From NCBI RefSeq assembly GCF_900102745.1, contig NZ_FMZF01000002.1:248001-312000 (forward strand): 64,000 bases of DNA, written 5' to 3'. Positions 33,812 through 41,169 of this stretch are shown here, in pieces (position 1 is the stretch's first letter; every line of letters begins with the position of its first letter). Below the pieces are notes generated by a model. That model made no database searches. It had not been told where the DNA came from and saw only the letters and a list, made by a program, of their open reading frames with translations. The DNA is from Geodermatophilus telluris. GTDB lineage: Bacteria > Actinomycetota > Actinomycetes > Mycobacteriales > Geodermatophilaceae. The translations under genes and the position numbers were made by a program.

Positions 33812-35365
33812 TCACGAGGCCCGGTCGGCCAGGGCGTCGAGGTCGTCGGGGTCGTCGTCCGCGGCGGCGGGCGGCCCGTGCTCGGCGATGAGCGCGAGGT
33901 TCGCCACCTCGGCGTCGTCGAGGTGGACGGCGTCGAGCGGGTCGGTCGTGTCGAGCACCCGCGTCTCGTGCCCGCGGCCGACGACGAGCACCACGTCGGC
34001 ACGGCCGGCCGCGCGCACCGCGGCGAGGATGGCGGCCCGCCGGTCGAGGACCGTGCGCACCGCGGCCGGTGCGCCGAGCAGGCCGACCCGCAGCTCGGCC
34101 ACGATCGCGGCCGGGTCCTCACCGTGGCTGCCCTCGTTGGTCAGCCACACGACGTCGGCCGCACGGGCCGACGCGCCGAGGCCCTGCCGCTTGTAGCGGT
34201 CCCGCCGGCCGCGGGCGCCGAGCACCAGGTGCACCCGCCCGCCGGGCCGGCAGAGGTCGCGGGCCGTGGCGATGGCCGCGGCGAGGGCCTGCGGGGTGTG
34301 CGCGTAGTCGACGACGACCAGCGGTCGCCCGGCGCCGCCGAGCACGGTGTTGCGGCCCCGCGGCGGCGCCACCGCGGCCAGCCCGGCGGCGATCTGCGGC
34401 GCCGGCACCCCCAGCACCCGGCCGGTGGCCCACGCGGCGGCCAGGTTGGTCACGTGCACCCGGCCCACGAGCGGGCTGCGCACCCGGTGGCCGCCGGTGT
34501 CGTCGGCCAGCAGCACCTCGGTGCCCCCGACGCCGGTGCGCCACCCGAGCACCCGGACGTCGGCGTCCCCGGCGGCACCCACCCGCGTCACCGGCACCGG
34601 CGCCTGGTCGGCCAGCCGCCGCCCCCACGGGTCGTCGACGACGACCACGCCGGCCGACGTCCGGTCCCGCTCGAACAGTCGCGCCTTGCTGGCCCAGTAC
34701 TGCTCGACGGTGCCGTGGTGGTCGAGGTGGTCCTCCTCGAAGCCGGTGAAGACGGCGACGTCGAAGGCCAGCGCGTCGATGCGGCCCATGTCGAGCGCGA
34801 TCGAGGAGGCCTCCACCACTGCCTGCAGGGCGCCGGCGTCGAGCATCCAGCGCAGCAGCTCGTGCAGCTCCGGGGCCTCGGGCGTGGTCAGCGACGTGCC
34901 GCGCGAGCGCCGGCCGACCGTGGCGCCGAGCGTGCCGACCACCCCGGTGCGGGCACCTGCGGCCTCCAGCACGCCGCGGACCAGCGTGCTCGTCGTCGTC
35001 TTGCCGTTGCTGCCGGTCACGCCCACCAGCCGCAGTGCGCGGGCCGGGTCGCCGGCCAGCAGGGCACCGAGGGGGCCGAGCTGGGCGCGCACCGAGGGCA
35101 CCCGCAGGTGGGGGACGTCCGGGGCGACCGGCCGGTCGACCAGCAGCGCGGCCGCGCCGGCCCGCACGGCCGCCGCGGCGTGGCGGTGCCCGTCGCTGGT
35201 GGCGCCACGGACGCAGGCGAACAGCGCGCCGGGGACGACGCGGCGCGAGTCGGTGACCAGGCCGCGGACGGTCAGGCCGGCGTCGCCACCGGTGCGCGTG
35301 ACGGGGCCGCCGGCGGCGGCGCGGGCACGGCGGTCCACCTCCGACCAGGGGACCGCGGGCAGCAC
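33812..35365 (-). CDS. MurE-like Mur ligase with altered substrate motif
   Basis: A 517-residue ATP-dependent amide ligase of the Mur family with all three MurE domains. ATP site GVTGSNGKTT (115-124), TTPEAPELHELL (160-171), the Lys expected to be carbamylated in YWASKARLF (Lys227), VVDYAHTPQAL (351-361), RRDRYKRQGLG (387-397) and GRGHE (463-467) are kept. The motif that binds the third amino acid (DNPR in DAP-type MurE) is replaced by NEGS at 410-413 in the context WLTNEGSHGEDP. It lies outside any division/cell-wall cluster and has no GatD-like partner or Cys4 insert, so it is not MurT. The GTG at 35365 is 7 nt after TAGCGT, a leaderless pattern. Confidence 0.85.
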   Translation of the reverse strand: MLPAVPWSEVDRRARAAAGGPVTRTGGDAGLTVRGLVTDSRRVVPGALFACVRGATSDGHRHAAAAVRAGAAALLVDRPVAPDVPHLRVPSVRAQLGPLGALLAGDPARALRLVGVTGSNGKTTTSTLVRGVLEAAGARTGVVGTLGATVGRRSRGTSLTTPEAPELHELLRWMLDAGALQAVVEASSIALDMGRIDALAFDVAVFTGFEEDHLDHHGTVEQYWASKARLFERDRTSAGVVVVDDPWGRRLADQAPVPVTRVGAAGDADVRVLGWRTGVGGTEVLLADDTGGHRVRSPLVGRVHVTNLAAAWATGRVLGVPAPQIAAGLAAVAPPRGRNTVLGGAGRPLVVVDYAHTPQALAAAIATARDLCRPGGRVHLVLGARGRRDRYKRQGLGASARAADVVWLTNEGSHGEDPAAIVAELRVGLLGAPAAVRTVLDRRAAILAAVRAAGRADVVLVVGRGHETRVLDTTDPLDAVHLDDAEVANLALIAEHGPPAAADDDPDDLDALADRAS

Positions 35366-35372
35366 CGGGCCG

Positions 35373-35378
35373 ACGCTA
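35373..35378 (-). promoter_or_regulatory. -10 element, leaderless Mur ligase transcript
   Basis: TAGCGT on the minus strand ends 7 nt before the GTG at 35365. Confidence 0.5.
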
Positions 35379-35465
35379 GGCGCGCCCCGGAGCCGGCGCC
35401 GATCGGGACGGCACGATCCGGTGGCGCGCCGCCCATCCCCCCGCCCGCGGTGACCCGTCGGTCAC

Positions 35466-36242
35466 TCAGCGCAGCAGCCGGGCGACGCCGGTCGGGCCCT
35501 CGTCGGCCTGCTCGGGCGGGAGGACCTCGGTGCGCTCGGCCAGCCGGGGCCGCCACGCCGCGGGGGCCGACGCCAGCCAGCCGGCGCCGGCGTCGGTGAG
35601 CCGGCCGTCGGAGCGCAGCGGCGCCCACCCGCGCAGCGAGCGCAGCCCCTCGGCGGCGGTGACCAGGGTCCGGGCCACCCCGCGGCCGCGGTAGACCGGT
35701 GCCACGGTCACCGCGTCGACCAGCCCGGAGCGGGTCCACCAGCGGACCTCGCCGATCCGGTCGGCCGGGCGGACGCCGGCGGCGGCCAGCTCGTGCGGGC
35801 CGACCAGCGCGCCCGGCGGGAAGGCCGTGCCGCGGTGCGCCAGCAGCGACGTCGCGGGCAGGGCGCTCGAGGCGTGGTGCACCTCGGCGAACCACATCGG
35901 CGGGCACCGCTCCGCCAGCTCCTCGGCCACCTCGATGCGGGTCACCCGGCCGTCGGCGGCCCGGTGGCGGACGTCGACCAGCCAGCCGGTGGGGCGGCGG
36001 CCGCGGGCGTCGACCGCGGTCATGTCCACCGGGGTCCCGTCGGGGAAGCGGTCGGAGTTGACCGCCACGAGCGAGTACTCGACCGGGCCGGGGCCGCGGC
36101 GCAGCAGCCGCGCCCACCACAGCGTCCCCGTCGGGGGGCGGGGGGCGGGCAGCGGCGGGACCGCCCGCAGGCGGGGTCCGGCCGGCGCCGCGACCGCCGT
36201 GTCCTGAGCTGCCGTGTCGTGGGCCGCTGCCGTGGTGCTCAT
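35466..36242 (-). CDS. GNAT-family N-acetyltransferase
   Basis: A 258-residue protein. The C-terminal half has the acetyl-CoA-binding motif A of GNATs (DAVTVAPVYRGRGVARTLVT, residues about 180-199). The N-terminal 30 residues are Ala/Pro-rich and probably disordered; the middle (EYSLVAVNSDRFPDGTPVD) is unlike common GNATs and may bind the substrate. The ATG at 36242 has GGAGGA upstream. It is divergent from the ABC-F gene, sharing a 177-bp regulatory gap. Substrate unknown. Confidence 0.75.
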   Translation of the reverse strand: MSTTAAAHDTAAQDTAVAAPAGPRLRAVPPLPAPRPPTGTLWWARLLRRGPGPVEYSLVAVNSDRFPDGTPVDMTAVDARGRRPTGWLVDVRHRAADGRVTRIEVAEELAERCPPMWFAEVHHASSALPATSLLAHRGTAFPPGALVGPHELAAAGVRPADRIGEVRWWTRSGLVDAVTVAPVYRGRGVARTLVTAAEGLRSLRGWAPLRSDGRLTDAGAGWLASAPAAWRPRLAERTEVLPPEQADEGPTGVARLLR

Positions 36243-36306
36243 CGGGTCCTCCGCTCCTCCGCCCCCGTGGTGCCGGGGAGTGCTGCCCTCGACTCTCCGG
36301 GCGGGC

Positions 36307-36327
36307 CTTGCGGTCCTCTTGCGGTCC
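36307..36327. repeat. Direct repeat in the GNAT/ABC-F divergent promoter region
   Basis: CTTGCGGTCC occurs at 36307-36316 and 36318-36327, an 11-bp period, one helical turn. Such spacing can present two binding sites for one regulator on the same face of the DNA. Confidence 0.45.
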
Positions 36328-36347
36328 GCTAGCGCTCCGGCGGAGGT

Positions 36348-36381
36348 GCCCGTCCCGCCTCCTGACGGAGGCGGGACGGGC
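36348..36381. promoter_or_regulatory. 15-bp dyad upstream of the ABC-F gene
   Basis: Arms GCCCGTCCCGCCTCC (36348-36362) and its complement (36367-36381) surround TGAC. Neither flanking gene ends here, so it is not an ordinary terminator. It may be an operator overlapping the -35 region or, if transcription starts upstream, an attenuator. Confidence 0.5.
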
Positions 36382-36387
36382 GCCGGT

Positions 36388-36393
36388 GATACT
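36388..36393 (+). promoter_or_regulatory. -10 element of the ABC-F transcript
   Basis: GATACT (5 of 6 matches to TATACT) ends 9 nt before an ATG at 36403, so transcription probably starts within a few nucleotides of that ATG. Confidence 0.4.
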
Positions 36394-36402
36394 GGGACCC
36401 TC

Positions 36403-36423
36403 ATGACCCGGACCCGGCGGTGA
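36403..36423 (+). CDS. Six-codon ORF overlapping the ABC-F start
   Basis: ATG at 36403 opens a frame encoding MTRTRR; its TGA overlaps the GTG start of the ABC-F gene in a GTGA junction. Ribosomes finishing this peptide could reinitiate at the ABC-F gene. Its translation is inferred. Confidence 0.35.
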   Translation: MTRTRR

Positions 36424-38228
36424 GCGCCCCGCTGAACCTGCTCAACCTCGAGCGGGTCACCAAGGCCCACGGCACGACCGTGCTGCTCGACGACGTCTCC
36501 CTGGGCGTCGCGGCCGGCGAGCGGATCGGCGTCGTCGGCCGCAACGGCAGCGGCAAGTCCACGCTGCTCGGCGTCCTCACCGGCCGCGAGGATCCCGACT
36601 CCGGCCGGGTCACCCGGCGCGGCGACCTCGCCGTCGGCGTCCTCGACCAGTCCGGCACCCTGCCGCCGGGTGCGACCGTCCGCGACGTCGTCCTGCCCGC
36701 GTCGCTGTTCGCCGCCGAGCACGAGTGGGCCGCCGACGCCGCCGTCCGCAGCGTGCTGACCGGCCTGGAGCTCGACCGGCTGGGCCTGGACTCACCCGTC
36801 GCCCCGATGTCGGGCGGCGAGCGGCGGCGGGTCGCGCTGGCCGCCCAGCTCGTCCGCCCGCTGGACCTGCTGGTCCTCGACGAGCCGACCAACCACCTCG
36901 ACGTCGAGGGGGTGGCCTGGCTGGCCGACTACGTGCGCAACCGGGTGGGCGCCCTGGTGGTGGTCACCCACGACCGCTGGTTCCTCGACGAGGTGTGCAC
37001 GCAGACGTGGGAGGTCGCCGACGGCGCCGTGCACGCCTACGACGGCGGCTACGCGGCCTACACCCTGGCGCGCGCCGAGCGGGCCCGGATCGCGGCGGTG
37101 ACCGAGGAGCGGCGGCTCAACCTGGTCCGCAAGGAGCTGGCCTGGCTGCGCCGCGGCCCGCCGGCGCGCACCAGCAAGCCGCGCTTCCGCATCGAGGCGG
37201 CCGAGGCGCTCATCGCCGACGAGCCGCCGCCGCGCGAGACCATGGCGCTCAAGGGCTTCGCGGCCCGCCGGCTGGGCCGCACCGTCTACGACGTGGAGGA
37301 CGTCGACGTCGCCGTCCCCACCGACGACGGCCCGCGGCCCCTCTTCGACGACCTCACCTGGCACGTGGGACCGGGGGACCGGATCGGCGTGGTCGGCGTC
37401 AACGGCGCCGGCAAGACGACGCTGCTGCGGCTGCTGGTGGGCGAGGTCGAGCCGCGGGCGGGGCGGGTGGTGCGCGGGCAGACGGTCGCGCCGGCGTACC
37501 TGTCGCAGCACGTCACCGAGCTGCCGGCGCGGCTGCGGGTGCTCGAGGCGGTGCAGGAGATCGCGCGGGTGGCGCGGATCGGCGGGCAGGAGATCTCGGC
37601 GTCGTCCCTGGCCGAGCGGTTCGGGTTCCCGGCGTCGCGGCAGTGGACGCCGGTCGGTGACCTCTCCGGCGGCGAGCGGCGGCGGCTGCAGCTGCTGCGG
37701 CTGCTCATGGCCGAGCCCAACGTGCTGCTGCTCGACGAGCCGACCAACGACCTCGACATCGACACGCTCACCCAGCTCGAGGACCTGCTCGACTCCTTCC
37801 CCGGCACCGTGCTGGTGGTCAGCCACGACCGGTACTTCGTCGACCGGGTGTGCGACTCGGTGGTGGCGCTGATGGGCGACGGCTCGCTGGCCGCGCTGCC
37901 CGGCGGGGTGGAGGAGTACCTCGACCGCCGGGCCGCGGGCGAGGCCGCGCTGCCCTCGGCGGCCACCGGGCCGGCCCCGGCCGCCGCGCCCGCGCCCGCC
38001 GGGCCCTCGGCGGCCGAGGTGCGGGCCGCCCGCAAGGAGGCCGCCCGCCTGGAGCGGCGGCTGGAGAAGCTCGGTGCCGAGGAGGAGCGGCTGCACGCCG
38101 ACCTCGCCGCCGCGGCCACCGACCACGCGCGCGTGCTGGAGCTCGACGGCCGGCTGCGGGCGCTGCTGGCCGAGAAGGAGCAGGTGGAGACCGACTGGCT
38201 GGCCGCCGCGGAGCTCGCCGAGGGGTGA
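36420..38228 (+). CDS. ABC-F family ATPase (Uup-like translation factor)
   Basis: A 602-residue cytoplasmic protein with two ABC ATPase domains and no membrane part. Walker A motifs are GRNGSGKST and GVNGAGKTT; signatures MSGGERRRVALAAQ and LSGGERRRLQLLR; Walker B VLDEPTNHLDVE and LLDEPTNDLDID. The linker holds RKELAWLRRGPPARTSKPR, diagnostic of Uup, and the C-terminal 80 residues form a coiled coil (RKEAARLERRLEKLGAEEE), also Uup-like. ABC-F proteins bind the ribosomal E site; Uup-type members are housekeeping rather than antibiotic resistance. The GTG at 36420 overlaps the stop of a six-codon ORF and no separate ribosome site is obvious. Confidence 0.92.
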   Translation: MSAPLNLLNLERVTKAHGTTVLLDDVSLGVAAGERIGVVGRNGSGKSTLLGVLTGREDPDSGRVTRRGDLAVGVLDQSGTLPPGATVRDVVLPASLFAAEHEWAADAAVRSVLTGLELDRLGLDSPVAPMSGGERRRVALAAQLVRPLDLLVLDEPTNHLDVEGVAWLADYVRNRVGALVVVTHDRWFLDEVCTQTWEVADGAVHAYDGGYAAYTLARAERARIAAVTEERRLNLVRKELAWLRRGPPARTSKPRFRIEAAEALIADEPPPRETMALKGFAARRLGRTVYDVEDVDVAVPTDDGPRPLFDDLTWHVGPGDRIGVVGVNGAGKTTLLRLLVGEVEPRAGRVVRGQTVAPAYLSQHVTELPARLRVLEAVQEIARVARIGGQEISASSLAERFGFPASRQWTPVGDLSGGERRRLQLLRLLMAEPNVLLLDEPTNDLDIDTLTQLEDLLDSFPGTVLVVSHDRYFVDRVCDSVVALMGDGSLAALPGGVEEYLDRRAAGEAALPSAATGPAPAAAPAPAGPSAAEVRAARKEAARLERRLEKLGAEEERLHADLAAAATDHARVLELDGRLRALLAEKEQVETDWLAAAELAEG

Positions 38229-38248
38229 TCCCCTCCTACCGCACCGCA

Positions 38249-38288
38249 GCGCGTCCTACCCGACGGTGGGCGGTCGGGTAGGACGCGC
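38249..38288. terminator. 16-bp perfect hairpin between convergent genes
   Basis: Arms GCGCGTCCTACCCGAC (38249-38264) and its complement (38273-38288) with an 8-nt loop. It lies 20 nt after the ABC-F stop and before the convergent membrane-protein gene. It shares a 14-bp word with 23987-24000. No T-tract. Confidence 0.7.
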
Positions 38289-38381
38289 GACGTCTCAGGT
38301 GGCCTTCCTGCAGGGTCCCGCCGCGAGCTCGCGAGTGGCGGGGGGCAGGGAGGTCCTTCCTCTGGTCATGGCTCGCCCGGC

Positions 38382-39086
38382 TCAGGCGGCGACGGCGGCC
38401 TCGGCGCGGGCGCGCCGCACCATCCGCAGGCCGACGACGACCGTCGGTCCCGCGCCGACCGCGGCCAGGGCGCCGTGCACCAGCGGCGAGAAGGGGATCG
38501 CCGCGGAGGCCACCAGGCAGCCGACGGCCGGCAGCAGCAGCCACCAGCCGGTGACGCCGGCCCGGGCGAGGCCCGCGTAGCCCACGATCGGGCCGAGCAG
38601 TCCGAGCAGGGTCAGCACGCCCACGACCGCGACCCCGGTGTTGGCGCCGACGGCGTCGTAGAGGCCCAGGGCGGTCGCCGGGTCCAGCTCGCGGCCGATC
38701 GCGCCGGTCCAGTAGTCGTAGAGGACGAAGCCGGCCACGGTCACCAGGCCCAGCGCCGACATCAGCGCCCCGACCACGGTGGGGACGCGCCCCCGGCGGC
38801 CGCGGACCAGTGCGGGGACGCCCAGCCAGGCCAGGGCCAGGGCCGTGTTGCCGTAGTGCAGGAGCATCGCCGAGAGCGTGGTCCGGCCCTCGTCGCGGCC
38901 GAGCGCGGCGATGTAGTCGGCCGCCGCGGGGGAGTCCTGCGGCGGGGAGGTCACCATGCCGGCGACGTAGAGCAGTGATCCCGCGACGAGCGCGCCGCCG
39001 GCCAGCGTGAGCATCAGGGCGCCGGTGCCGCGCGCGGGGCGCTCGGTGGTGTCGGGGGTGCGGGTGGGGAGCGGGGAGGTGGTCAT
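38382..39086 (-). CDS. Multi-pass membrane protein of unknown function
   Basis: A 234-residue protein with a 25-residue polar N-terminus and about six hydrophobic segments (for example LMLTLAGGALVAGSLLYVAG, then VVGALMSALGLVTVAGFVLY). The arrangement recalls DUF4386-like membrane proteins, but I cannot assign it firmly. No catalytic motif seen. The ATG at 39086 has GAGGA upstream; an earlier in-frame start at 39161 would add a non-membrane stretch that overlaps the divergent regulatory region. Divergent from the two-component operon. Confidence 0.65.
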   Translation of the reverse strand: MTTSPLPTRTPDTTERPARGTGALMLTLAGGALVAGSLLYVAGMVTSPPQDSPAAADYIAALGRDEGRTTLSAMLLHYGNTALALAWLGVPALVRGRRGRVPTVVGALMSALGLVTVAGFVLYDYWTGAIGRELDPATALGLYDAVGANTGVAVVGVLTLLGLLGPIVGYAGLARAGVTGWWLLLPAVGCLVASAAIPFSPLVHGALAAVGAGPTVVVGLRMVRRARAEAAVAA

Positions 39087-39258
39087 CGGTCCTCGTCGGT
39101 CGGGCACCGCATCGGTGCGGTGCGTCGGCGAGGACTCTGCGGCCGGGAGGGCGCCGGGCACGTCCGTCCCGGCGGACCGACCGGTCTCCGTCGTGAGGGG
39201 GAGGCGCGGCGCCCGTCCATCGGCCGCGCGGGTGATCCCGGCCGGTCCCGGCGGCCCC

Positions 39259-39264
39259 TAGCGT
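39259..39264 (+). promoter_or_regulatory. -10 element, leaderless histidine-kinase transcript
   Basis: TAGCGT ends 7 nt before GTG 39272 and overlaps an alternative GTG at 39263, which favours the downstream start. Confidence 0.55.
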
Positions 39265-39271
39265 GCTCGCC

Positions 39272-40441
39272 GTGCCCCGCTGGTCCTCCTCCCCGTCCGT
39301 CCGCCGGCTGGCCTGGCCGGTCCTCGGCGCGCTGCTCGCGCTGCTCTCCGTCGTCGAGACGGCGACCGACGAGGCGTTCGACTACCCGCTGGCCACCTCG
39401 CTGCCCGGGGTCGCCGTGGGTGCGGTCGTCGCGCTGGGCGTCCGCCGGCCCGGGCCGGCCGCGGTGGCCGGCGCGCTGAGCGTGCTGGGCAACTACGCGC
39501 TGGGCACCCCCGGCCCGGGAGGTGCCCAGCTGATCGGGATGGCCGTGCTGGTCGGGCACGCCGCCGCCGTCCTGCCGGTCACCCGCGGGGTCCGCGCCGC
39601 CGCGCTGGCGACGGCGGTCGTCGTCGGGGCCGGCCTGGTGCTCGGGCCCTCGACGTGGGAGAGCGTCTTCTACCTCGTCGTCAGCGGGACCGCGTACGCC
39701 GTCGGGGCGCTGGTGCGGCGCTCGCGGGAGCGCGCCCGCGAGCTGCAGGTGCTCGCCGCGCGGCTGACCGAGCAGCAGGAGGCCGTGGCCGCCGCGGCCA
39801 CCACCGCCGAGCGGGCCCGCATCGCCCGCGAGGTGCACGACTCGGTGGCGCACGCGGTGAGCGTGATGGTGCTGCAGATGGGCGGCCTGCGGCGGCTGCT
39901 GCCCGACCACCCCGAGGCCCAGGAGGTCCTGCTCGGGCTCGAGCGGCTCGGCCGCGAGTCGGTCGACGAGATGCGCCGGGTGGTCGGCATCCTGCGCGAG
40001 TCCCCCGGCGGGGACCCCGCGCCGCAGCCGTCGCTGTCGCGCCTCGACGCCGTGCTGGCCGAGCTGCGCGCCGGCGGGATGCCGGTCGAGCTGGCGGTCA
40101 CCGGCGAGCCGGCCGAGCTCCCGCAGCTGGTCGACGTCTCCGCCGTCCGGGTGGTGCAGGAGGCGCTGTCCAACGTCGTCCGGCACGCCGGGGCCGCCGC
40201 CACCCGGGTGGAGGTCGCCTGGAGCCCGGGGCGGGTGACGGTCACCGTGACCGACGACGGCCGGCCCCGCGTGGAGCCGGTCCCGCACGCGCCCGGCGGG
40301 CACGGGCAGCTGCACATGCGCGAGCGGGTCGCCGTGGCCGGCGGCGACCTCGACGTCGGCCCGGTGCGCGGCGGCGGCTACCGGGTCCGGGCCGGGTTCC
40401 CGGTACCGGTGGTGTCCGCGCCCGCGGCGGTGGGGGCGTGA
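39272..40441 (+). CDS. Two-component sensor histidine kinase (NarL/DesK family)
   Basis: Membrane sensor of 389 residues. Four to five hydrophobic segments (about 10-145) form the input region without a large extracellular domain. The HisKA_3 dimerisation helix has the phospho-acceptor His189 in AREVHDSVAHAVSVMVLQM. The ATPase domain shows the N box VVQEALSNVVRHA, the G1 box VTDDGRP and the G2 region GGHGQLHMRERV, so it should be active. The stimulus is unknown. Start at GTG 39272 follows from the promoter position. Its stop overlaps the regulator start by 4 nt. Confidence 0.9.
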   Translation: MPRWSSSPSVRRLAWPVLGALLALLSVVETATDEAFDYPLATSLPGVAVGAVVALGVRRPGPAAVAGALSVLGNYALGTPGPGGAQLIGMAVLVGHAAAVLPVTRGVRAAALATAVVVGAGLVLGPSTWESVFYLVVSGTAYAVGALVRRSRERARELQVLAARLTEQQEAVAAAATTAERARIAREVHDSVAHAVSVMVLQMGGLRRLLPDHPEAQEVLLGLERLGRESVDEMRRVVGILRESPGGDPAPQPSLSRLDAVLAELRAGGMPVELAVTGEPAELPQLVDVSAVRVVQEALSNVVRHAGAAATRVEVAWSPGRVTVTVTDDGRPRVEPVPHAPGGHGQLHMRERVAVAGGDLDVGPVRGGGYRVRAGFPVPVVSAPAAVGA

Positions 40442-41097
40442 CCATCCGGGTGGTGCTGGTCGACGACCAGTCGATGGTCCGCACCGGGCTGCGGATGGTG
40501 CTGGCCGCCGAGCCCGACATCGAGGTGGTCGGCGAGGCCGGCGACGGCGCGGCCGGCGTCCGGGTGGTCACCGAGACCCGGCCCGACGTCGTCCTGCTCG
40601 ACGTCCGGATGCCCGGGGTGGACGGGCTGGAGGCCGCGCGGCGGATCGTCGACGCCGGCCTGCCCACGCGCGTCGTCGTGCTGACCACCTTCGACGAGGA
40701 CGAGTACGTCGCCGCGGCGCTGCGGGCCGGGGTGAGCGGCTTCCTGCTGAAGGTGGCCCCGCCGGAGGACCTCGTCGCCGCCGTCCGCACGGTCGCCGCC
40801 GGCCAGGGCCTCCTCGACCCGGCGGTGACGCTGCGGGTGATCCGCTCCTTCGCCACCGCCCCGGCCCCCGACCCGGCCCGCGCGGGCGCCCTCGCGCAGC
40901 TGACCGAGCGGGAGACCGACGTCCTGGCGCTCGTGGCCGCCGGGCTGTCCAACGCCGAGATCGCCGCCCGCCTGTACCTGGGCGAGGCGACGGTGAAGAC
41001 GCACGTGAGCCGGGTACTGCTCAAGCTGGGCCTGCGCGACCGGGTGCAGGCGGTGGCCTTCGCCTACGAGTCGGGGCTGATCACGCCCGGAAGGTAA
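40438..41097 (+). CDS. LuxR/NarL-family response regulator
   Basis: A 219-residue partner of the preceding kinase. Receiver domain: acidic pair DD (9-10), phosphorylation site Asp55 in VVLLDVRMPG, and the conserved Lys in GFLLKVAPPED. The C-terminal LuxR HTH begins at LTERETDVLALVAAGLSNAEIA and ends VKTHVSRVLLKLGLRDRVQA. The targets are unknown; the divergent membrane protein at 38382 and the downstream mrp operon are candidates by position. The GTG at 40438 overlaps the kinase stop. The TAA stop lies in the likely mrp -10 element. Confidence 0.93.
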   Translation: MTIRVVLVDDQSMVRTGLRMVLAAEPDIEVVGEAGDGAAGVRVVTETRPDVVLLDVRMPGVDGLEAARRIVDAGLPTRVVVLTTFDEDEYVAAALRAGVSGFLLKVAPPEDLVAAVRTVAAGQGLLDPAVTLRVIRSFATAPAPDPARAGALAQLTERETDVLALVAAGLSNAEIAARLYLGEATVKTHVSRVLLKLGLRDRVQAVAFAYESGLITPGR

Positions 41098-41100
41098 GCT
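41095..41100 (+). promoter_or_regulatory. -10 element of the mrp operon
   Basis: TAAGCT, whose first three bases are the stop codon of the response regulator, lies 69 nt before the mrpA start. Confidence 0.35.
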
Positions 41101-41169
41101 GAGGGCACCGCCGGCCGTCGTCGACCGACGTCTGTGGTCCCCGAGCCGCCCTCGACTCCCGGGAGACCC

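Noticed and set aside
33812-35365. Identification of the Mur ligase as MurT
   Set aside because: MurT has a four-Cys zinc insert, lacks the MurE N-terminal domain and has GatD beside it; none of that holds here.
36420-38228. ABC-F gene as an antibiotic-resistance (ARE) protein
   Set aside because: The LRRGPPARTSKPR linker and C-terminal coiled coil fit Uup; the interdomain linker shows no long resistance-type tip.
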